DNA of 27,009 nucleotides from the NCBI GenBank assembly GCA_021464525.1, contig JADRCO010000750.1, positions 1-27,009 of the forward strand, in the 5' to 3' direction. The position numbers and the translations under genes were made by a program. The notes below the pieces were generated by a model. That model did not search any database, was not told the DNA's origin, and was given only the letters and a program-made list of their open reading frames with translations. Numbering within the stretch: the stretch's first letter is position 1; the number at the start of each line of letters is the position of its first letter. Below, piece after piece: positions 10,724-21,605 of the stretch. Source of the DNA: Rhizophagus sp. LPA8_4_AMF. Lineage: Eukaryota > Glomeromycota > Glomeromycetes > Glomerales > Glomeraceae.

Positions 10724-11609
10724 GTCCCGAGGCACATACTATATAATTATATGGATAATCAATAAAATTAGAGAGAATACTTATTACCTTTAACCTCGGC
10801 AATTGAAATTTTTTAATTGCAATTATTTTATTTCGTTATATTATTTATATATAGAAATAAATGATTGCAAATGTTTTATTTATTTTATTAAATTCAAATT
10901 TATTTCTTAGAGAATTGTAATGGCGATGATCATACGTTAGAACTTTAATTTATAATTAAAAGCATCTTTGTAGCCAACGCAATATGTTTAAATAATATCA
11001 TGCTTTGAAATAATTTAAATAATTTGTAATTCATACAGTCAAATATGAATCGATAGTACAGGTTTAAAATACATTTAAAACTGCTACTTTTTTATACTTA
11101 TTTTTAAAAATCAATAGTATTAACTTTATTAAAACTTTTATTTCGATAAACTTTATGACTCGATAAATTTTATAAAATGTTATTTATTGAGTTATTTCAC
11201 GAGAAGTCGTAGATATCATTGATCGCGGCGGAAATTGAATTATTACTATGTTTCTAGTGACACACGCTATATAATGAAGTTCACATATAATATATTCGGA
11301 ATTATCTTATCGAATATACTCCACTATGAACATTGTTAGAAAAAAAAATACGAAATACATTTCGTAAGAATCACGAATTAAAACTAATACTTCTAAATTT
11401 ATTTTGAATAATATTATTACTTATTTGTTTATCTTCATTATTTTCATAATACCCACTGGCTTATATTGTAGTTAAAGAATTTCATCCATCATATTGTATC
11501 TTACCATAAAGTAAGTAACACAAAAACTTTATTATTGTTCATAATTTATGTTGAAATACATTATTTAAGATATACACGCTTGTTTTTTATATTTGAATAT
11601 TTAATTTGT

Positions 11610-13157
11610 TTAATTATCAGCCATATTTTCAATGTCGATATCTATTAATTTTCAATATAACATTATTAGTATCTTTAAACGCATAAATAAAACAGTAAAT
11701 TATATTTATAGTACCTCCTAATTGTATTGAGTTAGGAATTTCCAACTCAAATAATTTAGAGTCACAATCTATTAAAACCGAAAAACAAAAAATTAAATAA
11801 TAATTATTTTTTAAAAAAAAGTTATTAAAATAGAAAATACATACCTTTAGATGGCAATGCTCTACTAAAATATACAGCACCAGAATTCTTTTCATACGAA
11901 GTTGAGATGTTTGGTATTTCTTTATCTGCTTCTTCAAATGCTTCTTTAATTTCTTTTCCCTTATAACCAAATTCTTCTACCTCTTTTGTATTACCATTAA
12001 TAGAACTATACCAAAACTTAAATATATCGTATAATTCATCACTTGTTGGTCTTTCATTTGAGTCAGCAGTCATACATTTACAAGCCAATTCCTTATAAAA
12101 TTCAGGAGTTCCTTTTCCAAATTCTGGTCTGAGTCCTTCACATATTTCTAATGCTAAGTTTAAATCATGTTTCTTATTGTAAAAAGGTGGTTTTCCAGAT
12201 GATACTTCAGTCATAACTACACCAAAACTATAAATATCAGCAGATGATGTATACGGTCTTCTATTTAAGACTTCTGGAGCAATATATGACATTGTTCCAT
12301 ATACTTTATCATCTGAATTTTGTTCATCTGCTGGTCCAGACAATCCAAAGTCTGAAATAAAAGTTAAATCATCATAAACTCTTAAGATATTTCCACTATG
12401 AAAATCTTTATGAAAATATCCTGATTTATGTAATTTTTGTAAGTCAATTAATGAATCATATAACACTTTGATTTTATTTTCCCAGTAAGTATTGTTAAAA
12501 TTATTTGAAAGACTACTTCTCAAATTCCCTTCATAAGCTAATTCCAAAATTGTCATAAAATCTCGAGATTTTGGGTCTTTAGTTATTCCATACAGCCTTA
12601 ATCCGTAATTTTTAGATATATTCCAATGTATTTTAAGCTGTTTTATAATAAATTTTAGATAAATGTATTTTTAGTTGATTTTTAATATTTAACATAAAAT
12701 AAATTAGAAATAATATAATATAAAAGCATACTTCATTTAAATAGGTGTCTGATATATTCTGTGATCCAGATAACTTTTTCAAAGCGACTCTCATCATAGG
12801 TTCAGGGTTTACTTTCTGCCATATTCCATCATTATTTTTATGATACTCTGTTCTACCGTTAGTCCATATTGCAGAATATACTTCGGCAAATCCGCCTTCA
12901 CCAATTTTTTTTAAATCTGCAAACCTATTAAATGGTACCCACTCAAGAAATTTATAAACAATTCCTGTATCATTTTTTGCATTATATATTGTGTCTTTTA
13001 TAAATTTATCAACACCAGAGTTTCCACTGGTCCATCCTTCTATCATTGCAAATGGGTCACATTCTTTACACCATGATTTTTTAGTAATAGGTTTATTGCA
13101 ATATGAACATTGTTTGTTATTGGAAGAAATTTTTAATTTATTAAATTTGGATTCCAT
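11610..13157 (-). CDS. Protein kinase B (TKL-like, zinc-knuckle N-terminus), four exons
   Basis: Exons 12732-13157, 11845-12637, 11715-11768 and 11610-11641; introns of 94, 76 and 73 bp, all GT-AG; 434 codons plus stop. The N-terminal CSYC...CKEC pair (residues 17-33) is followed by a linker (WTSGNSGVDKFI) and a kinase domain with IGEGGFAEVY, VALK, HKDFHSGN, DFGLSGP and APE, all catalytic residues present. Exon 3 encodes CDSKLFELEIPNSIQLG and exon 4 DIDIENMADN. Compared with A and C, the 3' end of exon 2 lacks about 21-22 codons in frame: the stretch corresponding to KPVNSSIITSYINEEN is gone and the junction reads SRALPSK. The gene is divergent from the RING/TPR pseudogene, 685 bp away. Substrate unknown. 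Confidence 0.87.
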
Positions 13158-13229
13158 TGGATTTACAAAAAATTTTTTTGTCTTCGATACTTATGTAGGT
13201 ATTCTTAAATGAGTTACTAAAGAAAGAAT

Positions 13230-13310
13230 ATAACAACCAAAAATAGAAATTATTCCGATCATTGGCTATTTTCCGGGCCATATTTTTCCCGATCCATTGA
13301 TCTGCATTTT
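13230..13310 (-). promoter_or_regulatory. Conserved upstream block of kinase B with CGG-N12-CCG
   Basis: Lies 73-153 bp upstream of the ATG. CGG at 13274-13276, 12 bases, CCG at 13289-13291, followed by TTGATCTGCATTTT. The order and spacing match the blocks of kinases A and C. Confidence 0.5.
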
Positions 13311-13480
13311 ATTATTATATTGTTGTGTCCTAAATCAATAAATAAGGAAAGCATCGTTGGCACTGTCTTAAGGCATTATAAGGGTGGGTCGGTTATTTAA
13401 GCCGATTGTTATTTGGGATTCTTTATAATAGTAAAAAACAAGTTAATAGGCAATTCATCATATAATAGTGTAATTAGCCG

Positions 13481-13598
13481 AGCCGCATTCCTAATTGCCG
13501 ATCATCCGGACCTGGTTCAATAGCCGAAATATCATGGAATTCCAAGATAGATCTACGTCTGAGCCGGGACCGGATGATCAGCAATCAGGAATGCGGCT
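13481..13598. repeat. GC-rich foldback (inverted repeat), 38-bp arms
   Basis: The left arm 13481-13518 (AGCCGCATTCCTAATTGCCG, then ATCATCCGGACC...) pairs with the right arm 13561-13598 (GAGCCGGGACCGGATGATCA, then GCAATCAGGAATGCGGCT) with about five mismatches and a loop of about 42 nt. It stands out sharply from its AT-rich surroundings, between the divergent kinase B and RING/TPR genes. It may be a small foldback transposable element. No terminator role is implied, since this is a eukaryotic intergenic region. Confidence 0.8.
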
Positions 13599-13842
13599 GG
13601 AATATTTCGGTAAAATATCGGCAACAGTATGTATAGGCATGTAATCACGCACAACAATTATGTTACTCATTCATACTTTTGTTACACCGTGTTAGTACAC
13701 ATGATTTTCTAAATAAAGAAAAAAATGGTAATATTACAAACAATGGAAGCGTACAAAATTTTGATAAGCAATATATAAATACTTTGATTTTTTTTTATAC
13801 TTTTGGGCCTTTGGACTTAGGTTTTGGCGAAAAATAAAAAAA

Positions 13843-16800
13843 ATGGAAGGAAATTCAAAACAGGTGAATAAATTATATATATATTCAATATTTGATAAAT
13901 TAAAGTTATTAAGCTTATTATATTAAAACTATACATAGAGTGGAACTCCATCTGGTAATTTAGAAAATAGTTCTATCAAATTCAAAACACCTCTGTTTGA
14001 GAACAAATCCGATAATTGCATTCTTCTCGAGTTAGAAAATGATGGATTTATTACACCTGACGAAAAAGTAGAAGAACTTATTAAAAATTTAACTAAATTA
14101 AAATATCTAAACGCTCTTAAATTACTTTTTGAAAATCCATTTAACCAATTTTTACCTGAAGTCCTTCGCAATTCTTTAGTTGCATTGGCAGACCCATCAT
14201 CATTTGATTACTATGAAAAACAGAGTGTTGCCAGACTAGAGGTACCTTGGTAGCAGTATTGGAAAAAATTTGCTTTACACCAATGCGCCTGAGTAAAGTA
14301 CTTCGGGATAAAGTTTATGACTCTTTAGCAAAATTTGCAGAGATTCATAAAAAAACAACACAAATAATGCAAGAAGGAATTTATAATAATTATAGACCTG
14401 GTTTTAATCAATTCAATCAAACACAGGATAATAAAGAGTATAAAGATGTTGTTAACAGTCAAAATTATAATATTGACTTCTTATTAATTCATTTACGAGA
14501 TACATTGCATAGTTTGCGTGATGATGAGACTTGGTTTCAAGAAATTATACGAAGAACTAAGGAATTATTTAAGGCTGCATTGAATATTACACCAGGAGTC
14601 TTATCAACTGTAGCACCTGGAGTTCCTCTTCCATATGATAATTGTTCAATCTTATCAATGCTTACTCAATTACGTAAAGGACTAAATTTTAAATATCCAG
14701 TAGCAACTTATTATGTAGATTGGAGAATTATGCTGATAATTCAACATAATTTATTCAACTGGTCTGGTGATACTGAAAATATAATTAGTAAAAAATTTCA
14801 AGAAATGGTATTAATGGAATATTTCTGGTGTTATTTGGAAAAAGAATGGATTGACGTTGCTGATAAATCTATTTTAGATTCACAATCCAAGTTTGACGAG
14901 GCATCAAATAAATTAATTAAAGTTTTGAGAAATACTGGAAATTTTATCAACGACCTTGCTGGAAATGAGCCTCTTGCATTACCACATACTTTATGGTTCG
15001 GAGTATTAGATCTTGCACAAAACCTTATTCAAAAATCCACTCGAAAATCCACACATGGCCTTTGTTATTATTTGGCAATTGAATCACTTAATAGAGCTCC
15101 AAGCAGCTTCATTCAATTTAAAGCAATTGAGGTATTATTTCATTTACAAAATATTGATAATCAAATAATTTCCCTGATTGAAATTGACTTTGATCAATAC
15201 ATTAAAAATTTAAATGAAAATAATTCTTCAGAAAAATTTCAAAATATGTTAGCATTTGTTAAAAACAAGTGCTCTGATGATTTTAATCTATTAGATAATG
15301 ATATTGAAAAAGGAAATGGAAAAGGAAAAGGAAAAGAAAAGAGTCTAGCAGTTCAAAATATAAAAACCAAATCGGAGGATATCTTAGAAATTATTGCAAA
15401 TGACATGACTTGTCCAATTGGTCTTGAACCAACAGATCAATTATATGTTTTAAAATGCCAACATGCACTATCATTTAATAATCTAAAAAGATTAAAACAA
15501 AAAAAATGTCCTGAGTGTCAAGAAAAAATTGAATTTAATGAAATTAAATATTTATCACTGAATACTATTTATAAAAATTTATTTCCACAATTTTTTAAGG
15601 TTGGACTTATTTTACCTTCGATTGAATTAGAAGATTCAGCAAATGATCAGCATGATAGTGATTCAGGTGATTCAGAAGTTGATTTCATTTTATCTAAGAA
15701 AAAGAAAATTCTGAAAGCATTTAAATTAAATCTAAACAAATCATTAAAATCAATATTTCAAATTGGAAAAAAACGGCATCCAATATATCAAAATGCTATT
15801 AAGGAGTTAGAAGAAAGAGATTATAAAAGAGCTGAATATTGGTGTAAAGAATTTATTAAAACTTTTCCAGAAAGTTATTCAATAAGATGTATTCTAGCTT
15901 ATACCTGTAGATGTCTCAATAATTATGATCAAGGACATTTATATTTAAATGAAGCAATTAAATTGAAAGAAAAAAAGCCCAATGCTTGGTATATTCGTGG
16001 AGAAATTAATTTAAGACAGGGTAATTATAATGACGCAGTAAGAGATTTAATGTCTTCAATAAATTATAATGCTAATATAAATAATTTATTTATAATGCTT
16101 GGAATAAGTTATCAAAAAGAATTTGAGAATGCATTAAAATATTTTAAGATTGCATTACAAAATGATCAAAAAAATTATTTATGTCTTAAGTATTGTGCTT
16201 ATATTTTAGAAAAGCAAGGAAAATATTTTGATTCTATAAAAATATTGCGTAAATTACTTAGTATTAATGAGGGTGATTCATTAATTTTGTGTTATTATGG
16301 AGAAATTTTAACTAATATAGAGAAGCATGATGATGCTATATTTTATTCACAAAAGCGGCTAACATAGATCCAGAAAGTATTCATAATCTAAATAGAAGAG
16401 CTATTGCATATTTTGCTCTTAAAAAATATGACAAAGCTTTGTTGGATCTTAATAAAGTTATACAATTGGATTGTTCTAATAGTTTAGCATATTACTGTAA
16501 AGGATTAACATATTATGCAATGAATGATATTGATAAATCTATAGTGGCCTTTGAAAAATGTATTGAATTAAATCCTAGAAATAAATCTCAAATTCTATTT
16601 AATATTAATGATATATCAAATTACTTCAAACGAATTATTATAAATATTGAATCAGGAAAATATGACGATGCAGAATTAGACTTAAATAAATTATTTGAGA
16701 TAAATAATATTTCGTTTGCTTATTTATTACAAAAATATTTGGGTTTTTGGTCATACTTGTGCAACAACTTAAACAACTTATTTTATCTTGGTGATTGTGC

Positions 16801-17991
16801 TCGACTTGGAATTATTAATGGATTTGATATTTATATGTATAAAAGTAAGTATTTTTATAATTTTGTTCTTTAAATTAATTAAGTACTCTAACATAACGAA
16901 TCATATACAGAACAGCATGTGTATTTTATGACAAATTTTATGAATTTGAATAATAATTATCAATTTCAAGAAAGTAATCTAAATAGCTAAGTATTTGTTA
17001 CAATATTTATAATTTAAGTGATCGCATATAAAATTAATGATTTTAAAAATCTGTCTGTCAAGGCGCACATTATCTTTTAAAGACAATAATTTAAGTTTAC
17101 CCGAATTTTCTATGATTGACTTATTTGATAAACATTATGATATAATTTGGAAAATAAATATCAAACAAATATTTTCATCAGATTGTTTTATTAAATTTAT
17201 AGTTGAAAAAGGTTCTGTAAGTATATTTAATGTCAAATATTTGTTCAATTTTATTAATAAACTAACATGTTATTTCAAATAATAAGAGTAAAAAGAAACA
17301 AGAATATATATTAAAATATGAGGATATATTAAAACTTGAGGGAATAGGTTGGATTGAATATGCGCTATCTCATCCTACAAATTTAAAATATTATCGAACA
17401 AAACTGGTACAACTTTCAATTGAAAAGGATTTTATTGATATGGTATGCAATGTTTATTCTCATTTTTATTTTAATGTAATATATGCGATCTTAACATTAT
17501 CATTCCCTTTATTCACTATAGGAAATAGAATATGTTCGATTTACTAATAAGCATCATGAAAAACGAGTTCATTTTCCTATAATGGATTATTTATGCACAA
17601 ATAATGTTCCAGAAGCTTTTGAAGACAAGTATTTTTCATACTTAATATAGGCTATGGGAGGGTTTCTAGATGGTTGTCCATTACTCCACATATCCTTAGG
17701 TTTGGTGGTCTTATAGCCAAGTGTGGGTTTTCAAAAATAATAGAGCGCTTGGTATAACCTTGTATGGTCACTTAATAAGGAGCCTGTTACGGGTTGGGGT
17801 ATGGTCCCTTGGGATCATATTTAGGCTTCACGTTTCTCTAGATGCCTATGTGGTCTTGTACCATGGCCAAAGGGAGAAATTTGACTTGCGTAATCGGTTT
17901 AAAAAAAAAAAAAAAAAAAGAAGACAAGTATTTTTCAAGAAAAGAAGTAGATAATTTTCTTGAATTAAAAGACATTATTAGTAACCTATAA
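13843..17991 (+). pseudogene. RING/U-box-like plus TPR protein gene, multiply disrupted
   Basis: Starts at ATG 13843 (exon 1, 7 codons, ending CAG before GTGAAT); intron 13864-13938; then coding from 13939. Frame 1 runs to about 14246, where one missing base shifts it; reading resumes in the next frame (GTLVAVLEK...). At 15411-15540 is a RING/U-box-like module: CPI, CQH, CPEC. From about 15770 come TPR repeats (AYTCRCLNNYDQGHLYLNEA, AWYIRGEINLRQGNY). A second one-base loss near 16346 forces a stop at 16365; the old frame resumes with FTKAANIDPES. Further introns: 16845-16910, 17217-17286, 17443-17521. TAA at 16988 is another break. A SINE-like insert at 17639 removes the last 17 residues (RKEVDNFLELKDIISNL). 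Intact relatives, from memory, are common in Rhizophagus. Single-base shifts could be sequence errors; the insertion is not. Confidence 0.85.
17621..17937 (+). mobile_element. SINE-like insertion with poly-A tail and 18-bp target duplication
   Basis: GAAGACAAGTATTTTTCA occurs at 17621-17638 and, identically, at 17920-17937. Between them is a 262-bp body, distinctly richer in GC than its host, plus 19 A residues (17901-17919). The body has no coding capacity. TAGCCAAGTGTGG near 17714-17726 resembles a tRNA-type A box, with one base extra, which would suit a polymerase III promoter; a B box was not identified. The insert has the same orientation as the RING/TPR gene and splits its last coding exon, so reading through gives TCA TAC TTA ATA TAG. 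The perfect duplication and tail suggest a recent event, probably driven by a LINE such as the one at 2042-2733. Confidence 0.9.
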
Positions 17992-18339
17992 ATTTAAGTT
18001 ATTACATCATATATATTGTAATATCATTTCTTTTACATTTATATAAAAAATTTATGTCGTATTGACAGATTATCTTATTAGAAGTTATTGTTTTATTATA
18101 TTTATTACTACATTTAAGATGAAGTAAAGTTAGGAACAATTTTATGTAATGTTGTACATGTACATAACTTTAAAGTTAATATGTTTCTATATTGTGTAAT
18201 TAAATAAATTTATAAATTTCATTAAAAATCACCTTTAAAGCAAAGTCAACGAATCCGGAAATAAATCCTAACAAACAAATTCAACAATAAGTTTTGTTTA
18301 AGCTTTTATGGCGCAGAAGAATTTTCGGAAATAAAAAAA
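17992..18339. other. 3' flank of the RING/TPR pseudogene
   Basis: AT-rich, no gene seen. It contains the former 3' untranslated region of the pseudogene and ends where the match to block B begins. Confidence 0.5.
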
Positions 18340-19074
18340 GATTATGTTTGAATGATTAAAAGATATATAAAACGAGTGATTTTTTCAATTAATTAAATTT
18401 AATTAATACTTTACAACATACATTAATGCTAAATATTAACTGTTAATTAACGTGAACGGAATTATTCGTCGATATTTATTTTAACATAATGATTCTTGAC
18501 GAAAATTGCATGCATAATCATAAAAATAGAAAGCATACTTATTACCTTTAACCTCGGCAATTGAAATATTTAATTATTATTATTTTTATTTCGTTGTATT
18601 ATTTATTTATCGAAATAAATGATTGCAAAAGTTTTATTTATATTATTGAATTTTCAAAATTATTTTTTAGAGAATTGTAATGGCGATGGTTATACGTTAG
18701 AACTTTAATTTTATAATTAAAAGCACCTTTGTAGTCTCATGCTTTGAAATAATTTGTAATTTATACAGTCCAATATGAATTGATATAAGTTTATTTTGCA
18801 GATTTAAAATACCATTAACGACTGATACTTTCTTTATTTTCTTTTTTAAAATCAATAGTATTAATTTTGTTAAAACTTTTGTTTCGATAAATTTTATGAC
18901 TTGATAAATTTTATAAAATGTTATTTATTGAGTAATAGTTATTCCACGGAAAGCACGGCGGAAATTGAATTATTACATAAGTGTTTCTATATTACTACGG
19001 ATCTAGTGATACAATATATTCCACTATTAGAAAAAAAAAAAAATACGAAAATACATTATTTCGTATAGCTCCAA

Positions 19075-19560
19075 TCCCATAAATCCTCTATATTTTCTGT
19101 ATATCAAATTTTCTCTACACTCGTTAACATTTCTTTATACCATCGTACATATCCATCTATAATTAAGGTCTAAAATAAAATTCCTTTTATTATCGTAGCT
19201 TTATCAGGTCCTATGATCTCTCTCTTTATTTTATTATCATGCGAACAATGTTTACTTATCTTGGTTAATCCTTGAGCTTTTCATACGCGATAACCAAATA
19301 TATATCTTATTATAGATCTCCCGAACGAATTTGGCAAATTCTTTATTTGTATCTTTGTCATTGAGACTAGGAATTTCAAAATTTCGTGGCATATTTTGAC
19401 GTTCTTACATTACGAAGTCCGCATTTTGATTTTCAAGTCGTCGATCATCAACTCCATATATCGAACATAGTTATTATTGCTTCTATAAGAAGAATATTCT
19501 CAACCAAATGCTTCATCAGAATCATTAACTGAACAAACACTAATCGCTAATTCTTTGACG
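19075..19560 (-). pseudogene. Decayed coding remnant of unknown family
   Basis: Reading the minus strand gives protein-like stretches in shifting frames, each ended by stops: SVCSVNDSDEAFG, FEIPSLNDKDTNKEFAKF followed by VREIYNKIYIWLSRM, then REIIGPDKATIIKGIL, IDGYVRWYKEML and NIEDLWDW. Composition and amino-acid pattern are coding-like, and the mix of frameshifts and stops says it is dead. The region has no counterpart in block B at about 11365-11395, so it was either inserted in C or lost from B. I do not recognise the family. Confidence 0.5.
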
Positions 19561-19812
19561 ATTCAAAATTTATTTTGAATACTGTTATAACTTATTTATT
19601 TATCTTCGCAATACTAGTAGTTAAAGAAATCGCTCATCGTATTATATCTTATAGACATAAAAACTTAATGATTATTTATATTTTACGTTGAAATACATCA
19701 TATGTAAGATATTTATGTTTGTTTTTTATTTAAATATTTAATTTGTTTAATCATCCGTATTTCATTGTCAATAATCTATTATTTTTTAATATATATAAAT
19801 AGTAAATTATAT

Positions 19813-21340
19813 TTAAAGTACCTCATTTGAGTTAGGAATTTCCAAATCGAATAATTTAGAGTCACAATCTATTAAAACCGAACAACAAAAAAGTTAAGTA
19901 ATAGTTTTTTTTAAAAAAAAAAAAAGTTTTTAAAATAGAAAATATCTACCTTTATTTTCTTCATTAAGATATGAAATAATAACGGATGAATTAACAGGTT
20001 TTTTTAATGAATTATTAAACTTAAATGCTCTACTAATATATACAGCATCAGAATTCTTTTCATGTGAAATTGTGATGTTTGGTATTTCTTTATCAGCTTC
20101 TTCAAACGCTTCTTTAATTTCTTTTCCTTTATGACCAAATTCTTCTACTTCTTTTGTATTACCATTGATAGAACTATACCAAAACTTAAATATTTCACAT
20201 AATTCATCAACTGTTGGTCTTTTATTTGAGTCAGCATTCATACATTTATGAGCTAATTTCTTATAAAATTCAGGAGTTCCTCTTCCAAATTCTGGTCTAA
20301 GTCCATTACATATTTCTAATGCTAAATGTACATCATGACTTTTATCATAAAAAGGTGGTTTTCCGGATGACACTTCAGCCATAACTACACCATAACTATA
20401 AATATCAGCAGATGATGTATATGGTTTTCCGTTTAAGACTTCTGGAGCAATATATGGCATTACTCCATATACTTTATCATCTGAATTTTGTTCATCTGCT
20501 GGTCCTGATAATCCAAAGTCTGAAATATAAGATACTTCACTCGTAACTCGTAAGATATTTCCACTATGAAAATCTTTATGAAAATATCCTGCTTTATGTA
20601 ATTTTTGTAAGTCTATTAATGAATCATGTAATAATTTGATTTTATTTTTCCATAAAATATTTTTAAAATTATTCGAAAGACTACTTTTCAAATTCCCTTC
20701 ACAAGCAAATTCTAAAATCATCATAAATTCTTTAGTTTTTGAGTCTTTAGTTATTCCATACAAACTTAGTCCATGTTTTTTAGATATATTCCAATGTACT
20801 ATAAGCTATATCCAATATAGTATTAATAAAAAATATTTTATTAATACTTATATTAAATTAAAATGAAATAAATTAAATTTGAAATAATATACTTAGTTTA
20901 AAACGTACTTCATTTAAATATTCGTCTGACATGTTCTTTGATCCATTTAATCTTTTCAAAGCAACTTTCATCATAGGTTCGGGGTTCACTTTTCTCCATG
21001 TTCCACCATTATTTTTATGATGCTCTGATCTACCGTCAATCCATGTCGCAGTATACACTTCGGCAAATCCGCCTTCACCAATTTTTTTTAAACTTGTAAA
21101 TCTATTAAATGGCACCCATACAAGGAATTTATAAACAATCCCTGTATCATTTTTTGCATCATAAATTGTATCTTTTATAAATTTATCAACACCAGAGTTT
21201 CCACTGGTCCATCCTTCTATCATTCTAAATGGGTCACATTCTTTACACCATGATTTTTTAGTAATAGGTTTATCGCAATACGAACATTTTTTTTTATTGG
21301 AAGAAAATTTTAATTTACTAAATTTGGATTTGGATTTCAT
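19813..21340 (-). CDS. Protein kinase C (TKL-like, zinc-knuckle N-terminus), altered C-terminus
   Basis: Exons 20909-21340 and 19950-20805, then exon 3 from 19868; introns 103 and 81 bp, GT-AG. Closest relative of kinase B. CSYC...CKEC, IGEGGFAEVY, VALK, HKDFHSGN, DFGLSGP and APE are all present, so catalysis should be intact. Exon 3 reads CDSKLFDLEIPNS like B but then lacks 7 bases, which puts the ancestral last donor out of phase; reading on gives NEVL and TAA at 19813-19815 (447 codons plus stop), the model used here. The ancestral exon 4 (near 19750-19775, after AATAATAG) also seems to lack one base. The tail has therefore probably been lost or replaced while the kinase domain persists. 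Start: ATG at 21340, two codons longer than B. Confidence 0.82.
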
Positions 21341-21360
21341 TTGTTTTTTTGTAACTTAAT

Positions 21361-21361
21361 T

Positions 21362-21395
<34 letters not shown>

Positions 21396-21475
21396 CTAAA
21401 AATTTTTTTTTTTTTGAGATTTTTTTTTTTTTTAATTTTTTTTTTATTTTTTTTTTTTTTTTTTTTTTTTTTGAC
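21361..21475 (-). repeat. Expanded T-rich tract upstream of kinase C
   Basis: About 115 bp of nearly pure T on the plus strand (A on the coding strand), broken by short strings such as ATCTAAAAA and GAGA. Kinases A and B have only 7-13 T at the matching place, so the tract expanded here and pushed the conserved upstream block from about 117-142 to 226 bp from the ATG. It could affect expression through nucleosome exclusion; that is inference. Confidence 0.75.
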
Positions 21476-21538
21476 CGAAAAAATTTTTTTAGTACGGAAT
21501 GTTTTTCTTTGAAAAAATAATTTTTTTTTGTTTCATAA

Positions 21539-21605
21539 TTTTAACCAAAAGTAGAATTTTTTTTTCGGGCCATATTTTTCCCGATGCATTGATCTGCATT
21601 TCTAT
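21539..21605 (-). promoter_or_regulatory. Conserved upstream block of kinase C with CGG-N12-CCG
   Basis: CGG at 21566-21568, 12 bases, CCG at 21581-21583, then TTGATCTGCATTT, as in A and B. The preceding CCGATCATTG of the other two is replaced by T residues. Confidence 0.5.

Larger units (their letters stand above)
10085..13310 (-). repeat. Duplicated block B (kinase B plus flanks)
   Basis: This block matches 18340-21605 in the same orientation: the upstream CGG-N12-CCG block, all kinase exons and introns, and about 1.5 kb downstream of the gene. Shared downstream strings include ATTACCTTTAACCTCGGCAA, AGAGAATTGTAATGGCGATG and ACGTTAGAACTTTAATTT. The copies lie about 8.3 kb apart and differ by point changes, a transposon-like insertion here and a coding remnant in block C. 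It is a segmental duplication, not retroposition, because the introns are kept. Confidence 0.8.
18340..21605 (-). repeat. Duplicated block C (kinase C plus flanks)
   Basis: Counterpart of 10085-13310 in the same orientation. It lacks the inverted-repeat element of block B and has about 500 bp of extra sequence at roughly 19060-19565, plus a much longer T tract upstream of the kinase ATG. Confidence 0.8.

Noticed and set aside
11629..11970. Minus-strand open frame of 113 codons overlapping kinase B
   Set aside because: Its middle (CDSKLFELEIPNSIQLGG) is exon 3 of kinase B; the rest is intron sequence read through and a wrong frame of exon 2.
12991..13212. Plus-strand open frame opposite kinase B exon 1
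   Set aside because: It is the antisense shadow of the zinc-knuckle and kinase exon.
13929..14171. Minus-strand open frame of 80 codons
   Set aside because: Shadow of the first large coding segment of the RING/TPR gene, whose sense frame is clearly the real one.
14241..14252. A 12-nt GT...AG intron that would explain the first frameshift of the RING/TPR gene
   Set aside because: Far too short to splice, and removing it does not restore the downstream frame.
17721..17954. Open frame of 77 codons
   Set aside because: It lies inside the SINE-like insert and runs into its poly-A tail; no coding character.
13843..17991. Processed retrocopy as the origin of the RING/TPR pseudogene
   Set aside because: At least four introns with normal splice sites are retained.
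20636..20866. Plus-strand open frame of 76 codons
   Set aside because: Antisense to kinase C exon 2 and its first intron.
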